Source: Numida meleagris (lineage: Eukaryota > Chordata > Aves > Galliformes > Numididae). From it: a stretch of DNA of 64,000 nucleotides. A program made the translations under genes and the position numbers. Shown here one piece after another: positions 18,201-33,200 of the stretch. The notes beneath the pieces are model-generated. The model saw only the letters and a list, made by a program, of their open reading frames with translations. It did no database searches and was not told the DNA's origin. Position 1 is the stretch's first letter; every line of letters starts with the position of its first letter. The stretch is taken from contig NC_034410.1 of assembly GCF_002078875.1 (NCBI RefSeq), forward strand, positions 43,506,202 to 43,570,201, in the 5' to 3' direction.

Positions 18201-21200
18201 ACTTCAGACTAATTTCAGTCTGCCCAAGCATTCCCTGCTGGCTCCAAATAGCAGCTTTGGCAAAAAGGGCCACGGACAGAGCTTACATACTCCGGCAAGC
18301 CCCTCATAGGTCTTGCTGTATATGAAGAGATCAACAACTCCCAGGCACCTGCTGGTCTCATATGAATTCCCCCATACAAAAGGAAAGGGAGAATCTACCA
18401 TTTATATTTCCCTGTGAAACCACCAAATAGCCTGACTATACAGTTTGGAGTTATACCCAAATTTAATTGATACACGCTCCAGAAGTTAGGGATGGCCTCC
18501 TTTTTTGGACATAGCAATAGATACAACTGACCCCAGATCTTTCACTGCCATAATTCATGCTGTGATGACTCAAAATAATTTCAAATGTTTCTACGCTTGT
18601 AAGGGTAAGAATCATTACTACAGATAACTCATCTTCTCACTATTAGGAAAAACAGTGACACCCGGAATATATTGGAAAGTGCTGACCTTTAAATGGCAAT
18701 TACTATACAGGAAAAGTATGCAAGCAACCAAGCAAGTACCAATTTCATAAATGCTTGCACATACCTAAGGACGCAAACACTTGAGCAGCCATGCCTGTGA
18801 TGCACAAGGGAACTGGCCAAACCCCTACAAACTGCCAAGTATTTACAACTTACTGGATAAATTTGAGTTTAAATGCATACAGCTTCCAATAAACAAACAA
18901 ACAAACAACAAAAAAGCTGGTCTTGCTTTAAAATGCTCCTCATAAAAATAAAGACTACTACATCATCATAAAGTCATATTCATATGAGAAGATGCTGACA
19001 GATTGTCCTTGTAGAGACCTGTTGGTGCAATTCAGGCTTCCCCTGAGCAGAACCCTTCTATAGTATTAACTTCTGCTGAGGATGAAGCAGAACAACTTTG
19101 TGCTCACGCTGGTTATCATCTGGACTTGAACACAGCACTCCAACAACTAAAAACCTGTACAATTTGACTTCACGTTTTAGATATACCATGCCAAGAATAG
19201 AAGGAATATCATGAGTTATATTAAGAAATAATACAGAATATGAAAAAGGAATACTTGAAGAATAAAAAGAGCAACAAAGTCTCCTTAAAAATAATTATGG
19301 ACTCTGAGTTAAGCTAAATATTAAAGCATCAAACATTAGTTCCTTCATAACCTTTATAGACTTAGTTTCTATGCACACATAAAACTTGGACATAAAGCCC
19401 TTGAGGTTTTCTTTTAGTACCGAAAATGGATAGTCCTTCATATAGTGGAAAAAGACAGAACTTAGGTCTGAAGAGTTTTTATTAGAAGAGAAAAGCATCA
19501 TTATTTTTATGCTTTGTATAAAAAGCAACTAGGTATGTAAATGACTGAACAGGGATATAAGTCTCTAAACCATCTATTTCTGAGGAAAATTATGCTTTAT
19601 GTAATGGTTCAATTTGCATAAAATTGTAAAAATTGTCATAAAAACAAATGAACTTCTAAAATCCACCTGCTCATTGTCATGTGACAGATGGCTCTGGCTG
19701 CCTGGCAGAAAGCAAACAGCTACCTAGTTGGTCCTCTCTGACCTCAAACAGAATCATTTTGGTCTGTTCACTTTTTTTTGTTTGGTTGGTTGTTTTTTTT
19801 AAATGAGCACAGTTGAATTTAGGTATCTTTACAGCAGGTAGTAAGTCATGCATGTGCAATTACAGAGAATAGGTCAAAAGGAAGTAATAGTGATGAGCCC
19901 AAAAGATGACACAGCTGGGCAATCTCAACAGAACTGCTCTATGTAAAATTACAGTGCACCAGAACATCAAATGAGTCCTGCAATACCTTTGTACTCGCAG
20001 AAACAGTGAATTAGGACTCCATAACAAAACAAAACAAAACAACAACAACAAAAAAAACAGTGATAGTCACGAGGAATTATGCTGGCCTTGAATGATGAAT
20101 CAAATAAACAGGTAGCATGTTTCAGAATGGTCGGCTTCACTGTACAATCAGGAGGAAAACATCTGTCCGTGTGAAAGCAGACCATGACAGTTCTGCTTTC
20201 TGGATGGCACCTGTATCCATTCCTAGCCATACTGGGCTCCCAGCGTCCAAACACCAGCACAGCTAATCCGTAGGGGCAGCTCTTGGAAAGTGAACACACT
20301 TCCAAAGGAGGAGGTAAGAAACTTTTCACAGGAACATGAGTGCGCAGCTTGCCAGCTGCTGGAATAAAGACCTTTCCTTCTTGCTGCTGTCTGAAGAGCA
20401 GGTTCCATACTTGATTCCCCTCACTATAAATGATCGTCCATTACAGACTGACTGAACACTTTAACATCAGTCGGGATCAACCACCCAAATGGCAGCCCAA
20501 CTCTGCACCCAAGGCAGACACCCACATTTCCAGACTTGCAATACGCAGTCCAAACGAACAGACTAAATAAGATTTAAGGTAGAATTTATACCTCCCTAGG
20601 CCGACTTGCAAGTAAGAGCTTATGCCAGAGGCCATTTCTGCTCACTGCAGCTCCCCCTGCAGAAAACCATAAGTCCTCCATCATTCACATTTTGGATGTC
20701 GTCACTATTAGCCATTTTGCTCTGTTCTGTTCGGATTCCATATGCTTTACCCTGAAACCTGCTGGTTTAGTGCTATGAAGCAGCTAGTGATCTCATAATT
20801 TCATACGCACTTTCCTCTTCATATCTCAGCTCACAGGTACCCACACTTGGCTGATGACACATTTATCAGTCATGAATAGATTCCTGATGAATTTTTCCTG
20901 TGCTTTCGTCAATTCACTAACTTCCAGCTCCTGGCAGTCTATGTACGAGAGAAATCCTTGCAGCTGTCCCTAACACAATACCATCTTCCTGTTCTTTATA
21001 GTCATATTTCAAGATACAGATAAATGTAAACACTGCAGAATTTCTTTGCTGCAACTGCAAAACAAAAGGGCCCTAAGCCAAGGTTAAACGATTTAGAACA
21101 GAAACTTGCAAAGAGAAGATAAATCGCCTTTTTTTTTTTACTCTCAATACAGTGCTTTACAGTTGTCTTAATCTTTTCTTATCAGCTGACATTTCCAACA

Positions 21201-24200
21201 CACGCAAGAAGTGCTCTTATTATTCTAGGGAGCAAAGAGGATCAAGCTCTTCAACCCGGCAGTCTTCTATCAACAACAAAAGCAAAAAGATACAGTGACT
21301 GCAGGTCCAACATGATGTCATTAACCAGTGACATGGGTGGTAATATACTGTACTACTGTTGATAAAAGATGTCATGGAAGACCAAGGTTCATTTTATTTA
21401 AGGGCAAACTCAAGTTGCTGGTAACTCATCCCTGACAGTTTAAAAAGAAGGGCAGCACATGACAACTCTGCATAAGCTACTTGATGGCAGATGGAATGAG
21501 GGGAAGGGCTGTGTGTGCAGCTGGTGGGCACAGGGGATATTTCCTCCTGGTGTCACTGCCCAGTTGTGATCACCTAAGTGGGAGAAAGCAAGGAAGAATC
21601 TATCACAGTGTCAAGGAACGAACGAAGAAATTACAAATTAGCTACTTAATTCGTTCTTCCTCATCACACAGAAGGCTGTCTGGTACTGAGTTACTGCAGA
21701 TATTCCAGCTTATCTTCTGCATTGTGTATTTAAACAAATTTTAACTAAATTAAAACCATGCAATTAAGTAAATAATCAATCGCAAGCACTTGAGTTTAAA
21801 CAGTTTAAAAAATTACCAAGCACTTAGCTAGAATCTATATACACACCCACTAATTGCAATGCTAAGTTGGCTAACTCAAACTACCACTGATGGTGATTTA
21901 CAATATCCCATTGCATTCTGTGCTGCAGAAGACTTAGGAGCAACAACCAGCTGTGCTGTCTCAGGCAAGGGAGAATGAATTTCCAAGCAAGGGGGCAACA
22001 GCTCCTTCAACACCTGTGCCTTGAGGGTACTGTGACAGAAGTCTATTTTGAAAGCTCCGTATGTTAAAATTCTGAGTTACCAACAGAAGAAAGATGCTAG
22101 TACAACATTTTTAGCGCATCTTTATTTTTATAAGACACATTTGAATTGAAATTAGTTATGTCATTTATTAGTAACTTTGTCCAAGGGCCTTGACAAATGA
22201 GTTTTGCTGGGTTTAGCTGCTATGGTTTAAAAAAAATAAAAAATAAATAAAATAAAACATCACTGCCCTAGCTGGGTATTTCATTGCCAGTGGTTCCTGT
22301 CCCTAGAGCAGGAACAGGAGAATAAGATCCCTTCTTATATCACCGTGAGCTCGCAGACTTTTGTCAGTAAAATGTAGAAAACCAGAAAGACAAAGCATTC
22401 TTGGTGAAGAAATAAGTCCACAACAAAGGGAGAATCTTTCCTTCCATAGACACAAAATGCACAGAATTGCCACACTAAAAAGCATTTTTCCTATAGAAAG
22501 TAAACAGTTTAATTTGGATAGGAGAACGTTCACTGGAAGACAAACTGACTGTTTCTCTTCGTAACTCTGTAAAACAACAAAGACTGGCATTTTCATTTTG
22601 ATGCTTATCTTGAACAAGCAGCCTAGAAAGTAATGTCTAATGAGAAAAAAATGTAGGAAGTGACTTTTATGTAAAATTGTCAAGCAAATCCTATTGAAAA
22701 TTACTATAAATATGAGCCCAGCTGCTGTGGCTCAACATTAACCAGCTTTGTGATGCATTGTTTGTTTGGCCATGAGATGCTTGCTGAGACAAGTTAAACT
22801 TCAATCTTGAATTGTATTATTAAGTCTTTCAGGGAGAAAATTCTTCTTTGTAGCTTTTGTTATCTTCAAATACGTTATGTTTGAGTATCAGCAGATGAAC
22901 AAACATTCTCTTATTTTATACATGCATCGGCTTTTTGCTTTTATCTTGTGCGTGAAATTAGCGTTCAAGAAATGGATACCACTGGCTAAAAGCAATCCTA
23001 ATGAATGCAGGGGTTCTGAGAAACTTCGCCCACGCAGATCAGGCAGTGAACCTTACACTTAGCTTACAGCACTGCCATGGCTGCAGCCTTGGCTTCAGCT
23101 GAATAGACAATCCTATCGAACTGTGTACAAAAGGCTGCCGACAGCACAGCTTTCAGCTATGATCTAATCAGGATGTGAACTGGATATTTTTCCCCTCATT
23201 TTCTTTGTGACTATGAGAAGAAAGTCATCAAGTACTATTACCACTGCTAATACACACAATATCCAATCGCAGGACCCAAATACAGCATTTTGAACTTTAT
23301 AAAGCAGTTTGTTTTCTCTAAGAGGTTTACTCTAAGATAAAACCCTTCAGACATTTTTGCTGATGGGCAGCTAATTACATCGTTTCCAGTTTGATGTTGC
23401 ACAACTCCTATGAACAAGGTGTGCCTTAAAATTAGATGGTGCGGTCCACATGCTTAACCCGATTAGGTCAATAATTTAAATATTAACACTGTTACGGAAA
23501 TAAAAGCAGACATCCTTGTTAAAAAGAAGTCATATACACTCACGTTGTATTCTTTTAAAAAGACAAGACTCAATGTTTTCGGACTCAGAATGAACAGCTG
23601 GATGTCTGCCACACGATACTGCCTTTTGCTCCCATACCCACAGTGGCAGTCAATTTGATAACTTTGTCCTCCAGGACAAGGTGACTGAGTCACGGTGCAA
23701 ACTTAATCATGTCACAATACAAAGCCGATATGATGATCTCATCATTGTTCCAGGAAAAGTAATAAACTTCATTTCCTATTTACACTTGAAAAATCTAACT
23801 TCTAGCAAATATCTTACAAAGGCCCTGACCACATAGTACACAGAACAAGTAATGTGATTGGCACACTATTAAGGAAAAATTTCATGCAAGCCAGACGGTG
23901 GAGTTTTGAAGTTTAATCAGATCTATGATCCTTTCTGGAAAGGTTAAGGTACCTGGAAGTTACACTGATGTCAGGTTAAAAATAATTTTACAGATAAGTA
24001 AAGATTTATTGCACTGTTTCAAGTGCTCGACCCAATCTAAATTAGTGAGTTCATTTTGCAGCATGCAGAAACAAAATCTAAAATGACTAAATGTGACTTA
24101 AAAAGGATACCTGTCTAATCAAAGCCTCTAGCTCACCTGTTGGGGGTTTTATGGAGGGTTTTGTTTTTTTTTTTTAAACTAGCAGGAAAAGTTTCATCTT

Positions 24201-27200
24201 CTAAGAGTTGCACTTAAAACTGATTGCTTATAAAGATTTGAAGAATGATTGAGATTATCATTCTAAAACAGCACCCAGGGGAACTGGGTGGATCAAGGGA
24301 TTGTTAATGAGATTTCAAGTCTTTCACATCCACACTGATGACTTAAATTCAATCCAAGACAAAGATCACCCATCTGGTGGTCATCTGATGATCTGTAAGA
24401 GAGGTGATATTCTTACTCTTACATGTTTTAAGAACACTGAACTGCCAGCAAAGCTGGCACTGTTTGCTGTGAAATCGAGGAATGAGTTGACAATGAAAAT
24501 AATTAAATCAAGTTTTTATTCTTCAGTACAGTAATATAAAACAAGGCACTGGCTTGCTGGATCAGGTTTAGATCACAGTTACTTTCCCTAATCTGCTCAT
24601 AATAAGAGTTTCAGACTCAAAGGCTACTAGGGAAAATTGAAATGAAGTATTTCAGTAAGGTAAAAATTACTAAGTTCCAGGGTAGACATATTGGGTTTTA
24701 ATGACTTATAATTTACAGAGAAGCCATCACTAGATGCGAGTGAGTCAGACAGCTTCCTATTATGGTTTTCTGAAGGAGTAGTCATTATCACATGTCAGCT
24801 GCTCATAATGTAGGCCACTTCGGTCTTCTCTCATTTAATAAAAGCAAATTAATCATTCCCAAACATTTATTTACCAGTGAATTTAGACTCTAGCTTCACT
24901 CATAGATTATAGTAAATATATAATTTTAATATACTTACTAGTCACAGCTGTTCTACATATGTTTGCTTGCACATACTTTATGAACTATTTGCAACTCCTA
25001 ATACTGTAATTCTTGATTTACTAATGGGACTTAGAACAGATGAACTGTATGACATATGAATATTACTCTTTGCTGAGTACTGGACTGGGTCAGACTAAGA
25101 GTCCACCTCCCAGGCCTAAAGCTCTATGCTCCCAGTGCATGACATGGCTACTCGTTTCAAATAGCTACAATGCAAACCAAGCATACAGCCAGCACATGGA
25201 GATGGACTGACTTACCTCTGGTATGAATCAGTGGGTTGGGCACACACTAATTGATGCAGCAGGAGCAGAGCCTCTTCTCCTCAATCAGCCCTCTTCCTTT
25301 CCTCATTCACCCCAAAAAGTACTCCTTCCACCCCTTAACCCAAGGCCCTTCTCCCAGCAGGAACCTCCCTCTCAGTCCCATGGCAGTTACTTCCCACCTG
25401 TAGGACAGGAACCCACCAGAGCATGGAATGGAAGAGGCTAGAGGAGTCCTTTGCTGAGCCTTTCAAAGGATCCCTCTACTGAGTTCACTGCTCTACTAGG
25501 GATGCCAGCCTCTTCCTTTGCTAGGCCCCAGGAAAAATCCAGAGAAAATGCTCCTCAGTCCAGGAAGAGGTAATACGGTCTCTAAATAATGAAAGGTGCT
25601 GACCATCCACAGGTGTCATCCTCACTCCTCCATGACTCCACCTAAAAGCTCATGTAGGTTCTAAAATGCCACCCTACAGCAGGTATGCACAGCAGGCCAA
25701 AGCGCCTCAGCACAGCAAGACAGGTTTCTTAGGGATGAAGAGCAATGCCAAAAGGTGTGAAACAGGACAACTTGCAGGAAGGTACTATTGATTTTTCCTG
25801 GTGATTCTTTCCTACTCTCTTCCTCTTGCACACTCCCTACCAGCTCCCACTCACCCCTGGTTTTGCTAGCCATTGCTCTGTAGACACCCACAAGGAGGGA
25901 CTTGAAAAACTAACCATTTATTATTTCCTATCTTTTAAGCTGTTATTAATCTTGAGAAGAACTGTGCTCTTTCCTACAGCAGTGTAGTTGCTTTAGGAAG
26001 TCCTACTGAGAGACCTCATGGAAAGCCTTCTAAAAATCGAAGTGTACTATATCAAACTATTGAGTCACTTGGAGGAACTAGAGAAATATGCATTTCCTTT
26101 ACAGACATGATATTGACTATTACTTAAGGGGTTATATTTACCTTTTGTTTACCTGTCCTTTCCTTATTAGCATACCTACCGGTTCAGTCTTATAAAAGTC
26201 AGAGTTAATTGTTTGCAGTTCTCAGAGGATCCCTGGAGACCTTTTAAAAATTTTAGTATAGATTATGATTTTACTTGATAGGTTGCATACCATAATTACA
26301 GGCTAGGCAACTCCATATGAGTTCCTCTAGAATTTGTGGACAATTGTGGACAATCACCATCAGGACCAGCTGACCTATTACTACTCAGTTAATTAAATTA
26401 CTCTAAAACATCTTTTTGTAACACCTCAATTTGTAGCCATTTCCTTATACATAAAAAAATGATTGAGATGACAAAACTGTGTAACTTTTACTAGCAAAGA
26501 TCAGAAAGCCTGAAGTTTGTGGCATAAGACTTTCCTTCTTCAGAGGAATACTTCCTACGTCAGCATACAAGATGAACCTTTGATAGAAAGATTTAGTAGT
26601 TTCTCAAAGCTTTGGAGATAGCAATGAATGACTACTTTCATTCCAGACAATGTATGTTTTCATTTGGTGAACTGATACACCATTAAAGAGGACTGTCTAT
26701 GACCATGAAGAATGGCACTCTTGTCTCTATAATCAGACAGATATTTGAAAAATATACTTATCAGAATATAACCCCCATGACTGATCATGATAGTTAATAA
26801 TCAAATTGTTAGAAGTACACAAACAATAACCTAAATTATCCCTACAGTCCTATGACCTCAATGTTAATGGCCATAACCATTCCAAGAAATATAGAACACT
26901 ACAGACATTTGGAAGTCTTCTAATGGCCATCACACCTGGAGGTAAGCCATCTCATCACCTTGAAACGGCTTCTTATGGCTCCTGAAATACATCCTGGATA
27001 AAACTCCTGCAGATAAGACAGTTCTTAGTGATTGTGTCTGCTCGTTATCACATTTCCATTCAAAAATTTTGCATGCCAGAGGGACTATCCTAAAAAGTGA
27101 CACGCAGAGACACTCCCTATAAGGCATAACTTCTGAATTTGCTCATAAAAATCAAACAGAAAAGTTTTTGAAGACCATGTTCCCATGTATTTGCAGCACA

Positions 27201-30200
27201 TACATGACAAGCACACAAACATAATTAACATATCTAGCTTTTGAGTCTGAGAACAAATTGTGGGTGTATTAATTCTTGCTTAATGAGAATACCACTGAAA
27301 AGTACTTTTTAAAAGGATAATAAGGCAGTACAGAGGACTAAGATTCAAGAAACTATTTAAGAGAAGAGGATAATTTTGTAATGGGTGTGGACTGTGGGAG
27401 TTTTCTGACTGGATGCTCAGAGCCAAGAAAAGCTAACCCTTCTCTTCCTAAATGAAACAAAACCTTCTAATAAAGACATCAGGTAAATGGAAAAATGTTA
27501 CTGCTATAGGACACGCAAGTACATTAAAACCAGGATATTACAGCATTCAATAAGCAGAAATCACAGTTCAGAGTTTAGAGAGGGATACAAAATAAGAAAT
27601 GTAAAATCATAAGATGTTGCAAATGTATCTGAAAACATAACCACAATACTCATGAGAACGCTGCGCTTACCGTGTTAGTAGAGGAAAATTTGCATAATTA
27701 AAAGGCATTGATAATTTTCGTAATGCAGGTGTAGCAGTAAGAACATCACTGCATTGTAATTAGGAGAATTATATGTCAGTCTCATTTTAAATTGGAGTCA
27801 GAAACTTCAGACATGCTAGTGACATTTATATGAGTAAAAGTTACTGGAACAACCATATTTAAAACGCATTAGGGCAACTAACCTTTAGTTCGTCAGTTGA
27901 AAAAAAAAGACTGTCAAAAGTATGCTGCTAACCAACATTTGAGGGCAAAATAAATTTCTCCAGACAGTCTTTGATGATGTGGGACTGGAAGTGCTAAATT
28001 AGGGAAAATGTCAAAGAGTGGCTAGGGTGTGGAAACAGAGGGCTGACTGGCATGCAACAAAAAGTGCAAAAATCAGACTGCTAACAAAGAAGTCTCATGG
28101 GTGAGACTGCCCCAAGAATAAGTTGGAAGCTGGCAGTGGGGAGGGAAGAGGAATCTGGCAGAGGGCAGTTATGGCCTCATGGCCTTCATCTTCTTATTTC
28201 ACAAAAAAGAGATCTAGAAAGTCAGGGCACAGATGGAATTGAATTTGGTGAGGGACATGAAAAACAACAAAAAGAGTTTTCAGATACACTGAGCAAGAGA
28301 GACAGGCAAAGGAGCACGTACCCCTCTGATAAATGAAAAGGGAGAGTTGGTCTCCTCAGACATGGAGAAGGCTGAGGTACTTAACGGGTTCTTGCCTCAT
28401 TCTTCATGGCCAGTCAGGTTTCCCACACCTGTTGTGTCCCTGAACTTCTAAGCACGGGCTGGAGAAGCAAAACCCTCCCAGCATGAGAGCAGAGCAAGTC
28501 TGAGACCATCTCATGAAGCTGAATGTGTACAACTCCATTGGGCAGATAAACTGCATCCCAGGGTTCTGAAGGAACTGGCTGATGTGGTTGCAAAATTGTT
28601 CTGTCATATTTGAAAAATCACGTCTGTCAGGCAAAATCTCCAGTGACTGGAAAAAAGGGAAACTTCACTCCCATATTCAAGAAAGGGAGAAAGGAAGACC
28701 TAGGTAACTACAGACTGATGAGCTTCACGTACGTGCCTGAGAAGATCAAGGAGTGTTGCACTAAGGTCAAAGTAATCCCAGACATGAGTACAGACTGAAT
28801 GGAGAGAACTCACTGAGAGCAGCCTTGCAGAGAAGGACTTGGGGATCCTGGCAGACAAAAAGATGGACATGAGCCAGTAGGGCCCACTTGCAGCCCAGAA
28901 GGCCAAATGTATCCTAGGCTGCATCAAAAGAGGGGTGGCCAGAAGGGCAAGGGAGGTGATTGTTCCTCTCTACTCTGCCCTCGTGAGGCCCCAGCTGGAG
29001 TATTATGTCCAAGCATGGGGCCCCCAGTACAGGAAGGATGTGGACCTGTTGGTACGGGTCCAGAGGAGGACCACGAAGATGATCAAAGGGCTGGAGCACC
29101 TCTCCTGTAATGATAGGTTGAGGAAGTTGAGCTTGCTCAGCTTTAAGAGAAGGCTTTGGGAAGACCTCACTGTGGCCTTCCAGTACTTGAAGGGAGCTTA
29201 CAAGCATGAGGAAGACTGACATTTTACATGCCCTGATAGTGGTAGGACAAGGAGGAATGGCTTTAAAGTAAAAGAGAGGAAATTTAGGTTAGATGTTAGG
29301 AAGAAATTTTTCACTCAGAGGGTAGTGAGGCACTGGCCAGGCTGCCCAGAGAGTTTGCGGACATCCCATCTCCGGAGGTATTCAAAACCAGGTTGGAAGG
29401 GATCCTGGGCAGCCAGATGTAGTGGTTGGCAACCCTGCTCATAGGAGGGCAGTTGGAACTGAAATATCTCTGATATTGATGCACGATGCAACTGATAATT
29501 AATTTTGTTATTTAAATAGCAGAACTGTTTTGTACTTTGACTATAATACCCCATACTTTCTTCAGCAAGCACTTTTCTAAATATGCCTTACAGGAAGCTT
29601 TTTATTTTAACAAATTCTGAGATTTTTTTTTAACACTACTGAAAGCATTTAGCTAAGTTCTCAGCTGCAGGCTGGAGCAGCAGCATAGAAAATAAATACG
29701 TGCGAAAGGAAGCACAAATTTTAAAGAGCTGGCTAAAAGTTGGCGCTTTGATTTTTGCCCTAGTTGTTGATTTGCTTCCATGAGACCATGAAGAAGACCA
29801 ACCAGTGGGAATTAAAACATTAGATCGCAATAAATCAACAGACATGAAAACATTAGCTCAGGCATTAAATTTACATTTTCCAGACCATTGGCTCTTGTGA
29901 CCCAGAATATACTGGGAAATGTGAAGTTCTGCTGTCAGTTCTGTTGCTCAGTTTCACTCTAGCCCAAAGCAGCAATTGCAAAGTGCAGACTCTGACTTCA
30001 CTCTCTTGCCCCTTGGTTTTAGGTATGGAATACTCACAATCCAACTGTACGTAGGAGTGGGGAAGATAAGGACCTTGCTCAGCCTCAGAGGGGGCTGATG
30101 CACTGTTGAAATGGAAACAGCAGCTGTTGGGGGACCATAAAATCAGCCACAGAGCTGCAGGAGGCTTTAGTGCACAGGGTGAGATGGGAAATTTCAGACA

Positions 30201-33200
30201 TTTCAATTTCTAATATGGAAGAAATTTTTAATGAGCATATATTGAGCTGCCACTTGTTTAACCCTTTCAGGCTTCTAAAAAAGTTTTCAAATAAAAACAG
30301 TTTCAAGGTACGTCAAGGTTCTTGACATGAGCAATAACTTTTCAGAAAGGCAGTTAAAAAAAAAAGTCATCAGAAGTTTTAAAACTATAAGCAGATAATA
30401 GTGATAATATCTCCTGGTAATTTTTCAGGAAACTGTGGAATAGCTTAGGAAAATTTAAACCTGGGGCAGATACCTACAATGAAAAATTAGAGTACAAACA
30501 CTCCAAAGTTACAGTTACACAACTGTTGCACAATTGGACTAGTCAAAAGATGCCAATATTAAACAACTATACATGTCACATTGGGTCCTGTCTATGCAAG
30601 AGAGGAAAAGAAAAAAAGATATTTTGCTGTATTTTGGCTAACTTGCTTTTAGCATGCTTTCTCTCCCTAGTATCACAACCCCTAACTGTGCTGCAGTACA
30701 TGACTTCCACGGGTTTTTTTTGCTTTTTTTTTCTCTTTCCTGTCTCCATACTATTTCAGACACCACACTAGAATAACAGTGGCAACAAACATTTAAACAC
30801 ATTCGCTGCTACCACAGTTTCAACAGCAGTGCACAAAGGCTGTGATGGTCACATCCTACTCACTGCTATTCAGTCTGCTCAGCTCCACTGAGCTGCCCTA
30901 GTGGGACACACACATAAAAGTCCCTTTTGATATCTAAAGTGAACAACACCTCTCCCGGACCTCTAACTCCACCTCTCTTGCAGAAAATTCAGATAAAGAA
31001 AAATCAACATAACAAGCAAGTTTGTGGTGGGAACATTGCCCAGGCACTAAAGAATATTTAATGTTCTCAAGCAATAACAAATCAGTTATGGAACATTTGT
31101 AGTAATAGAAACAGAACATGATAAAAATACAGATGGGTTTTGGAGTGTTCCTGTAATAAATTACCACCTATCTGTGATCAAACATCATTAATGCAACAAT
31201 ATTCTACAGATAAAACTTGAATCCGTTCTCACTTCACTTGGCCTTGCCATAATGAGGCCTTGCCCCACAAACAGTACACGTGCCCTTTATGTGACATACA
31301 GTGAAGGTCAACAGGTCTTCTGATAAATTGGGATGGTTTGGGAGCTGTAACCTTTCAGTACAGAAAAGGTGAAGTCTGTAGCACTTCTTTTTCATCCAGG
31401 GTAGCCATGGATCCAGCTTAGGGGGTGTGTGCATTGAGCCTAAAGCCTGGGTATTAGAAGTAAGTGCACATCAAACTGGTCACTCAGATAATCATAAACT
31501 GCGTCCTTTGCTCTCTCTACAAGAAGTCTTAAAGTGTTAAGTAGCACAGTGCAGGAGTAAAAATTCCTCCTCTTAAAGAGATTAAGAGAGGTTTCTCTCC
31601 TGATGGAAAGTTAGAGGACAGCCTGGTTGCCTGAGCTACATCTGCGCTTTTCCATGAGGCTACTCAAGGCTGGGAGCTCTAAAAGCATCCTGGCACACAC
31701 TCTGTGGATACCCTGCTACTGGAGGTCAGGAGTTCTCTTTGTAGCTTCAGCTTTGCTGGGGCTAAGTGGAAGAAGCACCACTTTCAGAAGTTACTGATGC
31801 ATGCCCCAGGTGGCCACCCCTCGCAAATCCAGCCAAGCAAAGCTCAGACACGAGATACTGTCTTCTCAAGTCTCTCTAACCAAATTGATTTCCTTTGGGA
31901 TCAAGTTACTCCTATATTCAATGATAATGAATTTCTCAAAGAAATTTTAAACAAAAAATAGTTACTGCAGTTACTGGGATATTGGGTAGGTTTTAAAGTC
32001 ATAGAATAAACTGGATTTAGTACTGAAACTTTCTGCACTGGATTTACTTATTTTTAAAAATAACAAAATTAAATCCTCAGCGACTTCATCCAGTCAACAG
32101 AAATATATATATATTTTCCCTTCTGAAATCACATCCATTAATGTTAAATCACATACCAGAGAGCTAAATCAAATGTTAACTTTGGTCAAATATTTGAACC
32201 TACACTCAGCAGGAAAAAGTGTCATCTACTCATGTTAGCACCTTGTTCTGCAATACGTAAATTTCACTAATGAAAGCAAGCAATTTTCTTCATTCATTCA
32301 TTCATTCTCCTAAACAACAAACTTCCAATTTTATCAAGATAAATGAAGGAGTTGGGCTACAATTCTTATGGGGAAAATTTAATAACCTGTTATAGTAATT
32401 TTTGATTTTGAACTACGGTGCCCTACAACATAGATATTGGCATTCTGCACCATGTCAAAACAAGTCCCAATTACTGCAGGCTGTGATTTATTTTCTGATC
32501 CTAAAGCTGTGGAGGCAGATGCTAACTAGTCCTCTTTTATATCTGCTTGCAATGGTTTTACTGTGACCAAAGAAAAATAATTTAAATAACTTTCCTCCTC
32601 CTGCTACTGAGATGCAGTTTTTGTGACTTTACAGTAATGGGTTTCTTCTAACATTTCTCCCAAATTGCTTAGGGAAAATTCTTTGTATATTTATTGGAAA
32701 TTATGTTTTTAAGTGTTTTTGCCCTAATAAGGACTCTTAAATAAGGATAACAGAGCACAAAAGAGCACATTCTGAAAGGTTTCATTCTCTTTACCTGTGT
32801 CTGTCAGGAACAATTCTAAGAAACCAAAGCCATCCACACATCAAAACCTTCTGGTGCAACTGTGTAGTTTAGGTAGTACTTTCCAAAGCATCATTTTCAC
32901 AGTAAAAAACCATTTTATGTATTCTCATACTTAAGGTAATTAGATGTGGGATGGGAGTATGTTTTATTGTGCAAATAAAATATCCAAATACTGCCTTAGT
33001 AAAAACAGAAACCGGGCAGGTAACTCACACTGCTATAACAGCCACTACTGCTATTAATTTGCACTGAAGCAGTGGTCAAAGGTCTGCCTCAGAAGAACAG
33101 GGCCACAGCCTGCAAGGTGAGGTATAGGTACAGCAAGCAATCTTAGACTAGGCACAAAGTATGGGGAAAAAAAAGAACAGTAATGGAGAGTAGAAGCAAA

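Larger units (their letters stand above)
18076..25074 (-). other. ULK4 intron segment without recognised elements
   Basis: Seven kilobases of AT-rich intron. I see only simple repeats: (AAAC)n at 18891-18910, (AAAAC)n/(AAC)n at 20023-20059 and an A/T-rich run at 22229-22258. No CR1 3' end was found, in contrast to the cluster just to the left. Confidence 0.6.
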
